The notes below the pieces were generated by a model, which did no database searches, was not told where the DNA came from, and saw nothing but the letters and a program-made list of their open reading frames with translations. Source: RBG-16-66-20 sp035499575 (lineage in GTDB: Bacteria > Pseudomonadota > Gammaproteobacteria > Burkholderiales > SG8-39). From it: DNA of 38,217 bases. Below are positions 30,319-37,281 of this stretch, piece by piece; the first letter of the stretch is position 1; every line of letters starts with the position of its first letter. Made by a program: the position numbers and the translations under genes. The DNA is taken from NCBI GenBank assembly GCA_035499575.1, contig DATJYN010000035.1, positions 1 to 38,217 of the forward strand. The letters are read 5' to 3'.

Positions 30319-30618
30319 TTACTTCGGCGCGGATTTACCGTAGTGCTGCGCAAGGTAATCGGCAATGGTTTCAACATCTTCCTTCGGAATTGGCGCGCCG
30401 AAGACGTTGACCATCTTGTTGATGGAAGCCGTCCAGCCCGCCTTGTCGAGAAAGCGGGAATTCATCTGTATGTAGTCCACGCTGTGGCAGGCAATGCACT
30501 GCATGGTCTTGTCTCTTCCGGGCGCGTCCTTGAGGACGACTTTCGATTCCTGGGCGAACGCGCCGGCAGCAGCGCACAGGCTGAACGCCGGCACGAGAAT
30601 CATGGCGAGCTTTCGCAT
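30319..30618 (-). CDS. sorB: Sulfite dehydrogenase cytochrome c subunit
   Basis: A 99-residue monohaem c-type cytochrome, predicted electron acceptor of the molybdenum subunit encoded just upstream. The signal peptide MRKLAMILVPAFSLCAAAGAFA is cleaved before QESK. The haem site is Cys41-x-x-Cys44-His45 (CIACH), followed by SVDYIQMNSRFL and INKMVNVFGAPIP, where Met52 or Met69 could be the axial ligand. The C-terminal helix DVETIADYLAQHYG is typical of small SorB-like cytochromes. The ATG has GGAGAG 6 bp upstream and lies 12 bp after sorA, the order known for sorAB. Without sorA the call would only be small cytochrome c. Confidence 0.85.
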   Translation of the reverse strand: MRKLAMILVPAFSLCAAAGAFAQESKVVLKDAPGRDKTMQCIACHSVDYIQMNSRFLDKAGWTASINKMVNVFGAPIPKEDVETIADYLAQHYGKSAPK

Positions 30619-30630
30619 CGTGTGCTCTCC

Positions 30631-31887
30631 TCAGGCGATTTCCAGATACAGCCGCTGGATCACGTTATGGTGATAGCCCGCGGGGTTGTGGATGAGTTCG
30701 GGAACCTGCGTCTCGCCGCTGCGGCTCGTGGCGCGTGCCATCACGACCATGGCGCCCGATTCCCGCCCGGGCAGGTCCAGCGAGAATTCACGGAACGAAT
30801 ATTTCCCGAGGTCCTTGCCGAGTGCAGCGCGCTGCCAACTGGCACCCGTGTCGCTGGAGATCTCCACGCGATCGATTCCGGAGCCGCTGTCCCAGGCGAT
30901 GCCTTTCACGCTGATCGGCTTGCCGCGCGCAACCTGCTGGCCGCTCTTCAACGAAGTAACCAGGGAATTGACCACCATCGTGGTGATCGGCTCGTTGGCG
31001 GCGTACAGCTGCGAGCTGAAGGTGGGCGTCTTGAACCTGCCGCGCGGCAGGCGGTACGCGGTGCTCATCCAGAAATTCTTCTCGGGGCTCGACACGACCT
31101 TGATGCTGGCGAGCTGTTTGACCCAGTAGGTGCCGGTCCAGCCCGGCACCACCAGGCGCGCTGGGAAGCCGTTCCAGTGCGGCAGCGGCTGCCCGTTCAT
31201 CTCGAACGCGATCAGCACATCCTCGGACATCGCCACGTCCACCGGCAGGGACTTGACGAAGTCGGGCGTTTTCGCGAGCGGCGGATGGTCCGCGCCGTCG
31301 AACACCACCTCCAGGGCTTCTTTCTTCACGCCGGCCTTGGCGAGTACGTCCCGCAGCCGCACGCCACGCCAGACCGCGTTGCCCATCGCACCGACACCCC
31401 ACTCGACGCCGGGGACGTGCGGCTCGAAGAGGCCGCGCCGGTTGCCTGAGCACTGGCAGACCGCGGTGACCTCCGCCTGCTTGAAGTTCTTCTTCAGTTC
31501 AGCGAGCGTGAACGGCGCCACGTTGCCGGCAGCGTCGCCGGCGACGCTCAGCGACCAGTCCTTCGCTTGCACCTGCGGGATTCCCGCCAGGTGCCAGCGC
31601 ACGAAGAAGGCCTTGTTCGGCGTGATCGGCGTACGGAAATACCCGAGCGGGGTTTCGAAATTCGGCGGGCGGTACGTTTTCTTGATGAGCGGCAGCTTGC
31701 CGGGCAGCGCATACAGATACTGCTCGGCGAGCGCGCCGTCCGGAATTTCGGCCAGTCCCAGCTCGGCGGTGCCGCCCACCGGCCCGGCCAACGCCTGCCG
31801 CAGGTTTCCCGTGAGCCCAAGGGCGCCGGCGCCGGCGAGTCCGGCGACAAATGCGCGGCGGGATGCAATACCCTTCTGACCATTCAT
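30631..31887 (-). CDS. sorA: Sulfite dehydrogenase molybdopterin subunit
   Basis: Periplasmic molybdenum enzyme of the sulfite oxidase family, 418 residues; it oxidises sulfite to sulfate and passes electrons to cytochrome c. The N-terminus is a Tat signal (ASRRAFVAGLAGAGALGL) with likely cleavage after ALA near residue 34. The Mo-ligand cysteine is Cys146 in VCQCSGNRRG. The Moco-binding core continues with GVEWGVGAMGNAVWRGVRLRDVL. The dimerisation domain holds WDSGSGIDRVEISSDTGASW and AGYHHNVIQRL. The start is ATG 31887, 5 bp after GGAGG; the ATG at 31899 overlaps that site and is rejected. SoxC is related, but the small monohaem partner favours SorAB. Likely role: detoxifying sulfite from organosulfonates or sulfur oxidation. 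Confidence 0.88.
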   Translation of the reverse strand: MNGQKGIASRRAFVAGLAGAGALGLTGNLRQALAGPVGGTAELGLAEIPDGALAEQYLYALPGKLPLIKKTYRPPNFETPLGYFRTPITPNKAFFVRWHLAGIPQVQAKDWSLSVAGDAAGNVAPFTLAELKKNFKQAEVTAVCQCSGNRRGLFEPHVPGVEWGVGAMGNAVWRGVRLRDVLAKAGVKKEALEVVFDGADHPPLAKTPDFVKSLPVDVAMSEDVLIAFEMNGQPLPHWNGFPARLVVPGWTGTYWVKQLASIKVVSSPEKNFWMSTAYRLPRGRFKTPTFSSQLYAANEPITTMVVNSLVTSLKSGQQVARGKPISVKGIAWDSGSGIDRVEISSDTGASWQRAALGKDLGKYSFREFSLDLPGRESGAMVVMARATSRSGETQVPELIHNPAGYHHNVIQRLYLEIA

Positions 31888-31996
31888 CGACGCCTCCATG
31901 GTTCGTTCGACGAGTTCCAACTGGATGAATAGCTTAGCGCATTCCGGGCGGCTCAGGACATGGCCCGCCTGGTGGCGCTGGTGTAGGCTAGGCCGC

Positions 31997-32596
31997 GTGA
32001 AGCGAGCCACGAATCGATCCCGGAATTCAAGGCGCCTGGTGGTGGCGATCACCGGCGCCAGCGGCGCGGCCTATGGGATCGGGCTGCTGCGCGAACTGCG
32101 CCTTGCGCCCGGCTGGGAAAGCCACCTGGTGTTGTCGGACGCGGGCGCGCTCAACTGCTGGCACGAACTGCGCATGAAGCGCAAGGATGTGGAGCGGCTC
32201 GCCGGCGTCGCCTACCATCCGCGCGACATTGCGGCGCCGATCGCGAGCGGCTCCTTCCTGACCGAGGGAATGGTGATCGCGCCCTGCTCGATGAGAACGC
32301 TGTCGGCCGCGGCGCACGCGCATGCCGATGACCTCGTTTCGCGCGCGGCCGACGTCGCGCTGAAGGAACGCCGGCGGCTGTTGCTGCTGGTGAGGGAAAC
32401 GCCGCTCAACCTCGCGCACCTCAGGAACATGGCCGCCGTCACCGAAATGGGCGGCATCATCTTCCCGCCGGTGCCGGCGCTCTACGCGCGGCCGAAGACC
32501 ATCGACGATCTGGTCGCGCACACCGTGGGCAGGGTACTCGACCTGTTCGGCATCGCCTCGAAGAACCTCAAGCGCTGGCAGGGCCTCGATGCCTGA
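31997..32596 (+). CDS. ubiX: UbiX-family flavin prenyltransferase
   Basis: Makes prenylated FMN, the cofactor of UbiD-type decarboxylases. It has 199 residues, the normal size. Motifs are VVAITGASGAAYGIGLLREL at the N-terminus, IASGSFLTEGMVIAPCSMRTLSA in the middle and LLVRETPLNLAHLRNM with GGIIFPPVPALYARPKTIDDL near the end, all diagnostic. The GTG at 31997 has a weak AGG 5 bp upstream. Codons before the conserved VVAIT add about 15 basic residues, so a GTG nearer 32039 cannot be excluded. No UbiD gene is in the window; the partner could serve ubiquinone synthesis or an aromatic carboxylase elsewhere. It overlaps the next gene by 8 bp. Confidence 0.9.
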   Translation: MKRATNRSRNSRRLVVAITGASGAAYGIGLLRELRLAPGWESHLVLSDAGALNCWHELRMKRKDVERLAGVAYHPRDIAAPIASGSFLTEGMVIAPCSMRTLSAAAHAHADDLVSRAADVALKERRRLLLLVRETPLNLAHLRNMAAVTEMGGIIFPPVPALYARPKTIDDLVAHTVGRVLDLFGIASKNLKRWQGLDA

Positions 32597-33674
32597 GCTC
32601 GCTGCGTTCTCCGATTCCTACGCCGAGGCGCGCAAGAAGTTCGTCGACGCGGCGCGGCGCTCCGGCGCCAAGCTGGCCAGCTACCAGCATCCGACCGAGC
32701 GCGGTCCCGGCGGCGAGGCGCTGTACCTCGACGTCTCGGTGCTCGGCCCGGGCAGCGCCTCGCGCGTGTTCGTCGTCGGCAGCGGCACGCACGGCATCGA
32801 GGGCTACTCCGGTTCGGCAGCGCAGCGCGCCTGGCTGCGCAGCAAGCCGCGGCTGCCCAAGGACACCGCCGTGGTCTTTTTCCATGCGCACAACCCCTGG
32901 GGTTTCGCACACAAGACGCGCGTCACCGAGGAAAATGTCGATCTCAACCGCAACTTCATCGATTTTTCCAGGCCGCTGCCGCTGAACCGGGGCTACGAAG
33001 ACCTGCACCCGATGATCGCGATCCAGGATTGGGACGAGGCTTCGATCACGGGCGTGTTCGCCGGACTGGATGCCTACCGCGAGCGGGTCGGGGAAAAGGC
33101 GTTCTCGGACGCCTTCAACGGCGGGCAGTACACGCGGCCCGACGGGATTTTCTACGGCGGCACGCGGCCGCAATGGTCCAACGACGCTTTCCGTGCGGCG
33201 GTGCAGGCCCATCTCGGGCGCGCGCGCAAGGTCGCCTTCATGGATCTGCACACCGGCATCGGCCCGTACCTCGAGCACATTTACCTATGCTTCCATCCCG
33301 AAGGCTCGCCGGCGCGCGAGCGCGCCCGGGCCTGGTGGGGCGAGCGCGCCGTGAACCTGCAGGGCGTGACGCACAAGAAGCTCGCGACCTACAGCGGCAC
33401 CATCATCGACGCCGTCACCGAAATGCTGCCCTCGGCGGAGGTCACCAGCATCGTGGTGGAGTTCGGCACCCGGCCGCGCCACGAAATGCAGCGCGCCAGC
33501 ATGGCGCAGCGCTGGATGCGTTTCGAAGGCCCGCGCGACCCGGTGTTGGCCGCGAAGGTGCGGCGCGTTTACGAGGAAGCCTTCTATCCCGCGGATCCCG
33601 AGTGGCGGAGGGCGGTGCTCGCGCAGTCGAAGGACTTCATCGACCGCGGCGTGGCGGGCGTGGGCGCGTCCTGA
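32589..33674 (+). CDS. DUF2817 family M14-like zinc carboxypeptidase/deacylase
   Basis: A 361-residue protein of the DUF2817 group, related to M14 metallocarboxypeptidases and aspartoacylases. Zinc ligands are visible as His68 and Glu71 in GTHGIEGYSGS, and His221 in MDLHTGIGP. Glu291 in IVVEFGTRP is the likely catalytic acid. NVDLNRNF near residue 120 corresponds to the substrate-binding N-R motif. There is no signal peptide, so it is cytoplasmic. Its ATG lies inside the last codons of ubiX (8-bp overlap), and the nitroreductase gene follows 17 bp later. It probably hydrolyses an amide bond of a small molecule or peptide; the substrate is unknown. Confidence 0.85.
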   Translation: MPELAAFSDSYAEARKKFVDAARRSGAKLASYQHPTERGPGGEALYLDVSVLGPGSASRVFVVGSGTHGIEGYSGSAAQRAWLRSKPRLPKDTAVVFFHAHNPWGFAHKTRVTEENVDLNRNFIDFSRPLPLNRGYEDLHPMIAIQDWDEASITGVFAGLDAYRERVGEKAFSDAFNGGQYTRPDGIFYGGTRPQWSNDAFRAAVQAHLGRARKVAFMDLHTGIGPYLEHIYLCFHPEGSPARERARAWWGERAVNLQGVTHKKLATYSGTIIDAVTEMLPSAEVTSIVVEFGTRPRHEMQRASMAQRWMRFEGPRDPVLAAKVRRVYEEAFYPADPEWRRAVLAQSKDFIDRGVAGVGAS

Positions 33675-33691
33675 GCGGCCGCGGGAGCGAG

Positions 33692-34366
33692 ATGGATACG
33701 GGGCAAGGATTCGCGCAACTGCTTGCCGGCCGCTACAGCTGCCGCGCATTCCTGCCGCGCCCGGTGGAGCGCGCGACAATCGAAAAAATCCTCGAACTCG
33801 CGCAGCGCACGCCATCGTGGTGCAACGCGCAGCCCTGGCAGGCGCATATCACGAGCGGCGCCGCAACCGAACGCCTGCGCGCCGGCTTGTTCGCTCATGT
33901 GCAGGCGCACGCGGCCGCGCCCGAATATCCGTTTCCGCGCGAATACCGCGGCGCGCATCTAGCGCGCCGCCGCGAGTGCGGCTTCCAGCTCTATGAAGCA
34001 GTCGGCGTCGCGCGCGGCGACCGCGCCGCCTCGGCGAAACAGGCGATGGAAAACTACCGCTTGTTCGGGGCTCCGCACGCCATGATCGTCACCACCGACG
34101 AGGCGCTGGGCGTCTACGGCGTGCTCGACTGCGGCGCCTGGGTCAGCAATTTCATGCTTGCCGCGCGCAGCCTCGGCGTGGCGAGTATCGCCCAGGCGGC
34201 CCTCGCGACGCACCCCGGGTTCCTTCGCGATTTCTTCTCCATCGGCGAGGACCGCCGCATCGTCTGCGGCATGTCCTTCGGCTACGAGGACGCCCAGCAC
34301 CCGGCCAACCGCTTCCGCACCCGGCGCGCGAACAACGAAGAAGTCGCGCGCTGGCTGGACGCCTAG
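33692..34366 (+). CDS. Nitroreductase family FMN oxidoreductase
   Basis: A 224-residue member of the nitroreductase fold. The N-terminus RYSCRAFLPRPVERATIEKILELAQRTPSWCNAQPW matches the FMN-binding RRSxRxF and P-S-x-x-N-x-Q-P-W motifs. Later parts, VLDCGAWVSNFMLAARSLGVASIAQAAL and RRIVCGMSFGYED, match the FMN-contacting helix and the G-x-x-G-Y strand. The ATG at 33692 follows GGGAGCGAG; a longer open frame from 33029 is a shadow of the DUF2817 gene. It is third in the ubiX-DUF2817-nitroreductase run and converges on the PcaD-like gene 10 bp away. Substrates of this family range from nitroaromatics to quinones and flavins. Confidence 0.9.
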   Translation: MDTGQGFAQLLAGRYSCRAFLPRPVERATIEKILELAQRTPSWCNAQPWQAHITSGAATERLRAGLFAHVQAHAAAPEYPFPREYRGAHLARRRECGFQLYEAVGVARGDRAASAKQAMENYRLFGAPHAMIVTTDEALGVYGVLDCGAWVSNFMLAARSLGVASIAQAALATHPGFLRDFFSIGEDRRIVCGMSFGYEDAQHPANRFRTRRANNEEVARWLDA

Positions 34367-34376
34367 CGGGCGGCGC

Positions 34377-35177
34377 TCAGGCGCGCGCGAGAAAATCCAC
34401 CAGCGCGCGGGTGAAGCCTGCGGGCTGCTCCAGGTTGGCGAGGTGCGCGGCCTGCGGCAGCACCACCAGCGTTGAACCCGGCGCATTGTCGTGCATTTCC
34501 TTCGCCATCGACGGCGGCGTGCCCGGGTCGTCGGCGCCGACGATTACCAGGATCGGGCACTTGATCTCCCTCAAGCGCGAAGTCAGGTTGATTTTCGGAA
34601 TCGCGTGACAGCAACCGACATAGCCCGCAATCGGCGTCGAGACGATCAGCTTGCGCACGCCGTCCACGACCGCGGGGCTCGACTTGCGGAAGGCTGCGGT
34701 AAACCAGCGCTCCAGCGTGGGCTGCGCAAGCGGTTCCATGCCTTTCGTCTCGGCGATCTTGATGCGTTCCTGCCACAGAGGCCAGGCTTCGGCCGGATAC
34801 CGGCTGGTGGTGTCCGCCAGCGTCAAGCTTCGGAATACGCCCGGGTATTTGAGCGCAAAGGTCTGGCCGATCATGCCGCCCATGGAAAGCCCGCAATAGT
34901 GCGCGGAAGTTATTTTCAGTTCTTTGAGCAAATGAAATAAATCGTCGGCGAGCAGCTCGAGCGTGTAAGCGCCCTTGGGCGCTTCCGTCGCACCGTGGCC
35001 GCGCGTGTCGAAGGCTAGGATGCGGTACTTGCCCTTGAGTGCCGCGATCTGCGGGTCCCACATGCGCACGCTGCAGGCGAGCGAATGGCTGAGTACCAGC
35101 CAAGGCGCGTCTTCCTTGCCGTGGATTTCGTAGTTGATGTGGATGCCGTTTGCCGAAGTTTTCAATGCAGTTTTCAT
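34377..35177 (-). CDS. Alpha/beta hydrolase, 3-oxoadipate enol-lactonase-like
   Basis: A 266-residue hydrolase resembling PcaD, which opens 3-oxoadipate enol-lactone in the beta-ketoadipate pathway. Nucleophile Ser98 is in CGLSMGGMIGQTFAL. The acid is Asp217 in VGADDPGTPP, and His245 is in QAAHLANLEQP. The segment FDTRGHGATEAPKGAYTLELLADD is the usual strand after the oxyanion region. No other pca gene is nearby, so a broader lactonase or esterase role is equally possible. The ATG overlaps the phosphodiesterase stop (ATGA). A low-GC stretch at 34905-34950 covers the codons for LFHLLKELKITSAHY. Confidence 0.85.
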   Translation of the reverse strand: MKTALKTSANGIHINYEIHGKEDAPWLVLSHSLACSVRMWDPQIAALKGKYRILAFDTRGHGATEAPKGAYTLELLADDLFHLLKELKITSAHYCGLSMGGMIGQTFALKYPGVFRSLTLADTTSRYPAEAWPLWQERIKIAETKGMEPLAQPTLERWFTAAFRKSSPAVVDGVRKLIVSTPIAGYVGCCHAIPKINLTSRLREIKCPILVIVGADDPGTPPSMAKEMHDNAPGSTLVVLPQAAHLANLEQPAGFTRALVDFLARA

Positions 35178-36310
35178 GTTTTCGCCACCACCAGGGGGAT
35201 GTTCATCTCGTCGTCGCTCGTGCCGCCGTGATTGCCGATGTGCAGATGGCGCGGCTCGCCGGCCACCCAGTCTTTTATCGTGCCGTGGCCTTTCATGACC
35301 AGCGCCACGTCGCCGATTCGCTCCGCGAAATGCGCATGCGCGCGCCCCGGGCCGAACCAGCCTTCTTCCTGCAGTTCGGCGCTGCGACGCACGTCCGCAC
35401 GTTGATCGAAAAATTCCCTTGCTTGATCAATAAACGACTTTTGTTCGCGCACGTGACAAAACGCCACGCGTCGCTCGCCACAGAGCGGAAATCGCAACTG
35501 GGCGGACAGCGCGGGCGGCAATTCGATCGATTCCTCCGGCGGGCAGTCGATGAAGCCGTGGTCGGCGGTCAGCACGACCAGGCTGTCCGTGCCGGCGAGG
35601 CGCGACAGCAACTCGCCAAAGGCGGCATCGAGCGCATCGAAATGCGCGCGCACCTCCGCGCTCGCGACGCCGTGCTGGTGCGAGAGCGCGTCGAACTCCG
35701 GCCAATAGGCGTAGATGAATTTGCGTTCCGGGCCGGACTTGACTGCCGCTACCGTCTGCTCGACGAAGCCCGCGAGGTCGTCGTAGGCGCGCCGCTCGGC
35801 GCGGCCGCAGTGGTGCAGGTTGTATGGGGAGTCGATGATCGGCCGGTAGGAGACCACGATGGCGCGCGCGGCCAGCCCATCGAAGAGCGAGTGCTCGAGG
35901 AAAATTCGCGCCGGCGCTACGCCGAGCGAAGCTTTTTCGCCGCGCCGCCGGAAAGTCAGGGGCGCGCCGACGCAGGCGGCTTCGGAAAAATAGGTGAACC
36001 AGCCCGTGAGGCCGTGCTCGAGCGGCGTTGCGCCGGTGAACGACGTGGTGATGGCGCTCGCGGTAGTGGAGGGGAACACGGCGCTGATCGCGCCGCGGCG
36101 ATGCCGGGCGAGCCGCCCGCCGGCGCCGTGCGCCTGCAGGTAGCCGTCGCCGAGGCCGTCGACGATGACAAAGACGATGTTCGCCGCGTCTTTCAGATCC
36201 GCTGCGGGAAGCTGCGTGAGGGCCGGATGCCGAGGCGCGCCGCCCCGAGCCTCGGTGAGCGAGGCGACGAGGTTTACGAACCCGTTACCGGTATAGTCAG
36301 GCCGGCGCAC
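35174..36310 (-). CDS. Type I phosphodiesterase/nucleotide pyrophosphatase family protein
   Basis: A 378-residue alkaline-phosphatase-superfamily hydrolase with two-metal ligands in order: Asp51 (IVDGLGD), the Thr82/Thr83 nucleophile in VFPSTTASAIT, Asp207 and His211 (YWPEFDALSHQHG), Asp250 and His251 (LTADHGF), and His361 (IGNHGGTSDDEMNIPLV). There is no signal peptide, so it is cytoplasmic. The start is GTG at 36310; the conserved PDYTGNGFVNLVASL directly after it supports this, but the codon lies at the tip of a perfect 9-bp hairpin. It overlaps the PcaD-like gene. Substrate (nucleotide, phosphonate or other phosphodiester) is unknown. Confidence 0.87.
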   Translation of the reverse strand: MRRPDYTGNGFVNLVASLTEARGGAPRHPALTQLPAADLKDAANIVFVIVDGLGDGYLQAHGAGGRLARHRRGAISAVFPSTTASAITTSFTGATPLEHGLTGWFTYFSEAACVGAPLTFRRRGEKASLGVAPARIFLEHSLFDGLAARAIVVSYRPIIDSPYNLHHCGRAERRAYDDLAGFVEQTVAAVKSGPERKFIYAYWPEFDALSHQHGVASAEVRAHFDALDAAFGELLSRLAGTDSLVVLTADHGFIDCPPEESIELPPALSAQLRFPLCGERRVAFCHVREQKSFIDQAREFFDQRADVRRSAELQEEGWFGPGRAHAHFAERIGDVALVMKGHGTIKDWVAGEPRHLHIGNHGGTSDDEMNIPLVVAKT

Positions 36311-36318
36311 CGGCCTGA
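36297..36318 (-). promoter_or_regulatory. Perfect 9-bp hairpin enclosing the phosphodiesterase start codon
   Basis: Arms TCAGGCCGG and CCGGCCTGA pair perfectly around a four-base loop. In the minus-strand RNA the GTG start straddles the loop. The hairpin begins 11 bp after the stop codon of the upstream DUF3567 gene and has no T-tract. It could be a 3'-end structure for that gene, a translational brake on the phosphodiesterase, or both. Confidence 0.5.
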
Positions 36319-36329
36319 ATGTAGCGGAT

Positions 36330-36563
36330 TTAGTGCAGCGCGACCGAGTTGATCAGCAGTGCGTCGTAGAGCTCAAGGAACTCGTCCACCGATTCCTCGC
36401 TCGGCTCGCCTTTGGCGAGGTCCGCCATGGTGGCGCGGAATTTCACTTCTACCGCTCCTTCGAGAAACCCGGCGCGTCCCGTGGTCTTGTCCACCAGCTC
36501 GATCCCGTGGCGGCCGGGAAACTCGACCACGTAGAAGTTTTCACTGTTGTACATGACGTTCAT
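36330..36563 (-). CDS. DUF3567 family protein
   Basis: A 77-residue small acidic protein. The pattern MYNSENFYVVEFPG, then IELVDKTTGRAGFLEGAVEVKFRATM, then PSEESVDEFLELYDALLINSVALH matches the DUF3567 proteins I know only from Betaproteobacteria (MxYNSxxYxVVEF start and VDEFLxxYDxLxxQPVVLH end). The ATG at 36563 has GGAGG 6 bp upstream; 12 extra codons upstream are excluded by that site. Function is not known. It is followed by the hairpin and the phosphodiesterase gene and is divergent from the next hypothetical gene. Confidence 0.88.
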   Translation of the reverse strand: MNVMYNSENFYVVEFPGRHGIELVDKTTGRAGFLEGAVEVKFRATMADLAKGEPSEESVDEFLELYDALLINSVALH

Positions 36564-36717
36564 GGCTACCTCCGTCGGCAGCGATGCGTGTGAAGCCATT
36601 CTCGGCTCACCTGCAATAACGCGCGGCGCCGCAGGTCAGTTGACGGACGCCGACGGTCGGTTTTGACGGAATTGCGCGTGATAAAATGCACGTCCGTAAC
36701 CCCCGGGAACAGTTGCC
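36564..36717. promoter_or_regulatory. Divergent intergenic region with paired TTGACGGA repeats
   Basis: The 154-bp gap between DUF3567 and the 36718 gene holds two copies of TTGACGGA, at 36640-36647 and 36663-36670, with a further GACGG between them. A TAAAAT at 36682-36687 could be the -10 for the plus-strand gene. The nearer TTGACG is only 13 bp from it, too short for a standard sigma-70 spacer, so the repeats may be operator half-sites instead. No promoter is clear for the minus strand. Confidence 0.35.
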
Positions 36718-37272
36718 ATGCGCATGGAAGTGCACCTGCACGCCGACATCCCGATGCTCGAAGGCGTGTCCAAGAAGCAGATCGAACTGGCGCTCGCGCC
36801 GCTGCTGGATTACCTCGACGCCGAGGGCCTGGCCGACGTCAAGAGCCTGGAACCCGACGAACCCGGCCTGCGCTACGACGACAAGGAATTGATGCTGCTG
36901 ATGTGCTGGACCGGCGAAACCGGCCGCAGCTTCCATCCGGCGCTGGATTCCGCGCTGGAGAACCTCGGGCCCCTCTGCTATGAAGCGGTCGAGGTCGAAC
37001 TCACGCTCTACCTGCAGAACGGCGAGCAGGAGCAGCGCTTGCTGTTCGTCGGTCCGACTGCGCACGCGATCCATGAGGCGCAGCGCCGCTGCATGGTCGA
37101 GGACGTCACCGCGCTGCTCGCGCGCCAGTTCGGCAAGGCGCAGGTCGCCGAGGTGCTCGCGCTGGTCGACCGGCTTTTCGAGCAGGACTGGAAGGAACGC
37201 GCGCTGGAGGAGAAGAAGCCCGAGCGCGCTTTCGAGACCGCGACACGGCCCTCCAGAAAACACCTGCACTGA
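36718..37272 (+). CDS. Conserved hypothetical protein (resembles betaproteobacterial DUF6806)
   Basis: A 184-residue cytoplasmic protein with no signal or membrane segment. The N-terminus MEVHLHADIPMLEGVSKKQIELALAPLLDYL is followed by EPDEPGLRYDDKELMLLMCWTGE. Then come an alternating strand segment YEAVEVELTLYLQNGEQEQRLLFVGPTAHAI and a helical end VEDVTALLARQFGKAQVAEVLALVDRLF. It finishes in the basic tail RPSRKHLH. I recall a similar family in Burkholderiales with the same HxHxDIP start and RHLH end, labelled DUF6806, but cannot confirm it. The ATG at 36718 (MRMEV) is supported by the codon pattern; ATG 36724 is an alternative. Function is unknown. It is 9 bp upstream of metY. Confidence 0.75.
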   Translation: MRMEVHLHADIPMLEGVSKKQIELALAPLLDYLDAEGLADVKSLEPDEPGLRYDDKELMLLMCWTGETGRSFHPALDSALENLGPLCYEAVEVELTLYLQNGEQEQRLLFVGPTAHAIHEAQRRCMVEDVTALLARQFGKAQVAEVLALVDRLFEQDWKERALEEKKPERAFETATRPSRKHLH

Positions 37273-37281
37273 GTTTTTTGT

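Noticed and set aside
31888..31996. ECF-sigma-like GGAACT motif upstream of sorA
   Set aside because: It is about 25 bp from the start codon, leaving no room for a -10 and the ribosome-binding site.
36661..36687. Sigma-70 promoter TTGACG/TAAAAT upstream of the 36718 gene
   Set aside because: Spacer is only 13 bp, so it cannot be a normal sigma-70 promoter as written.
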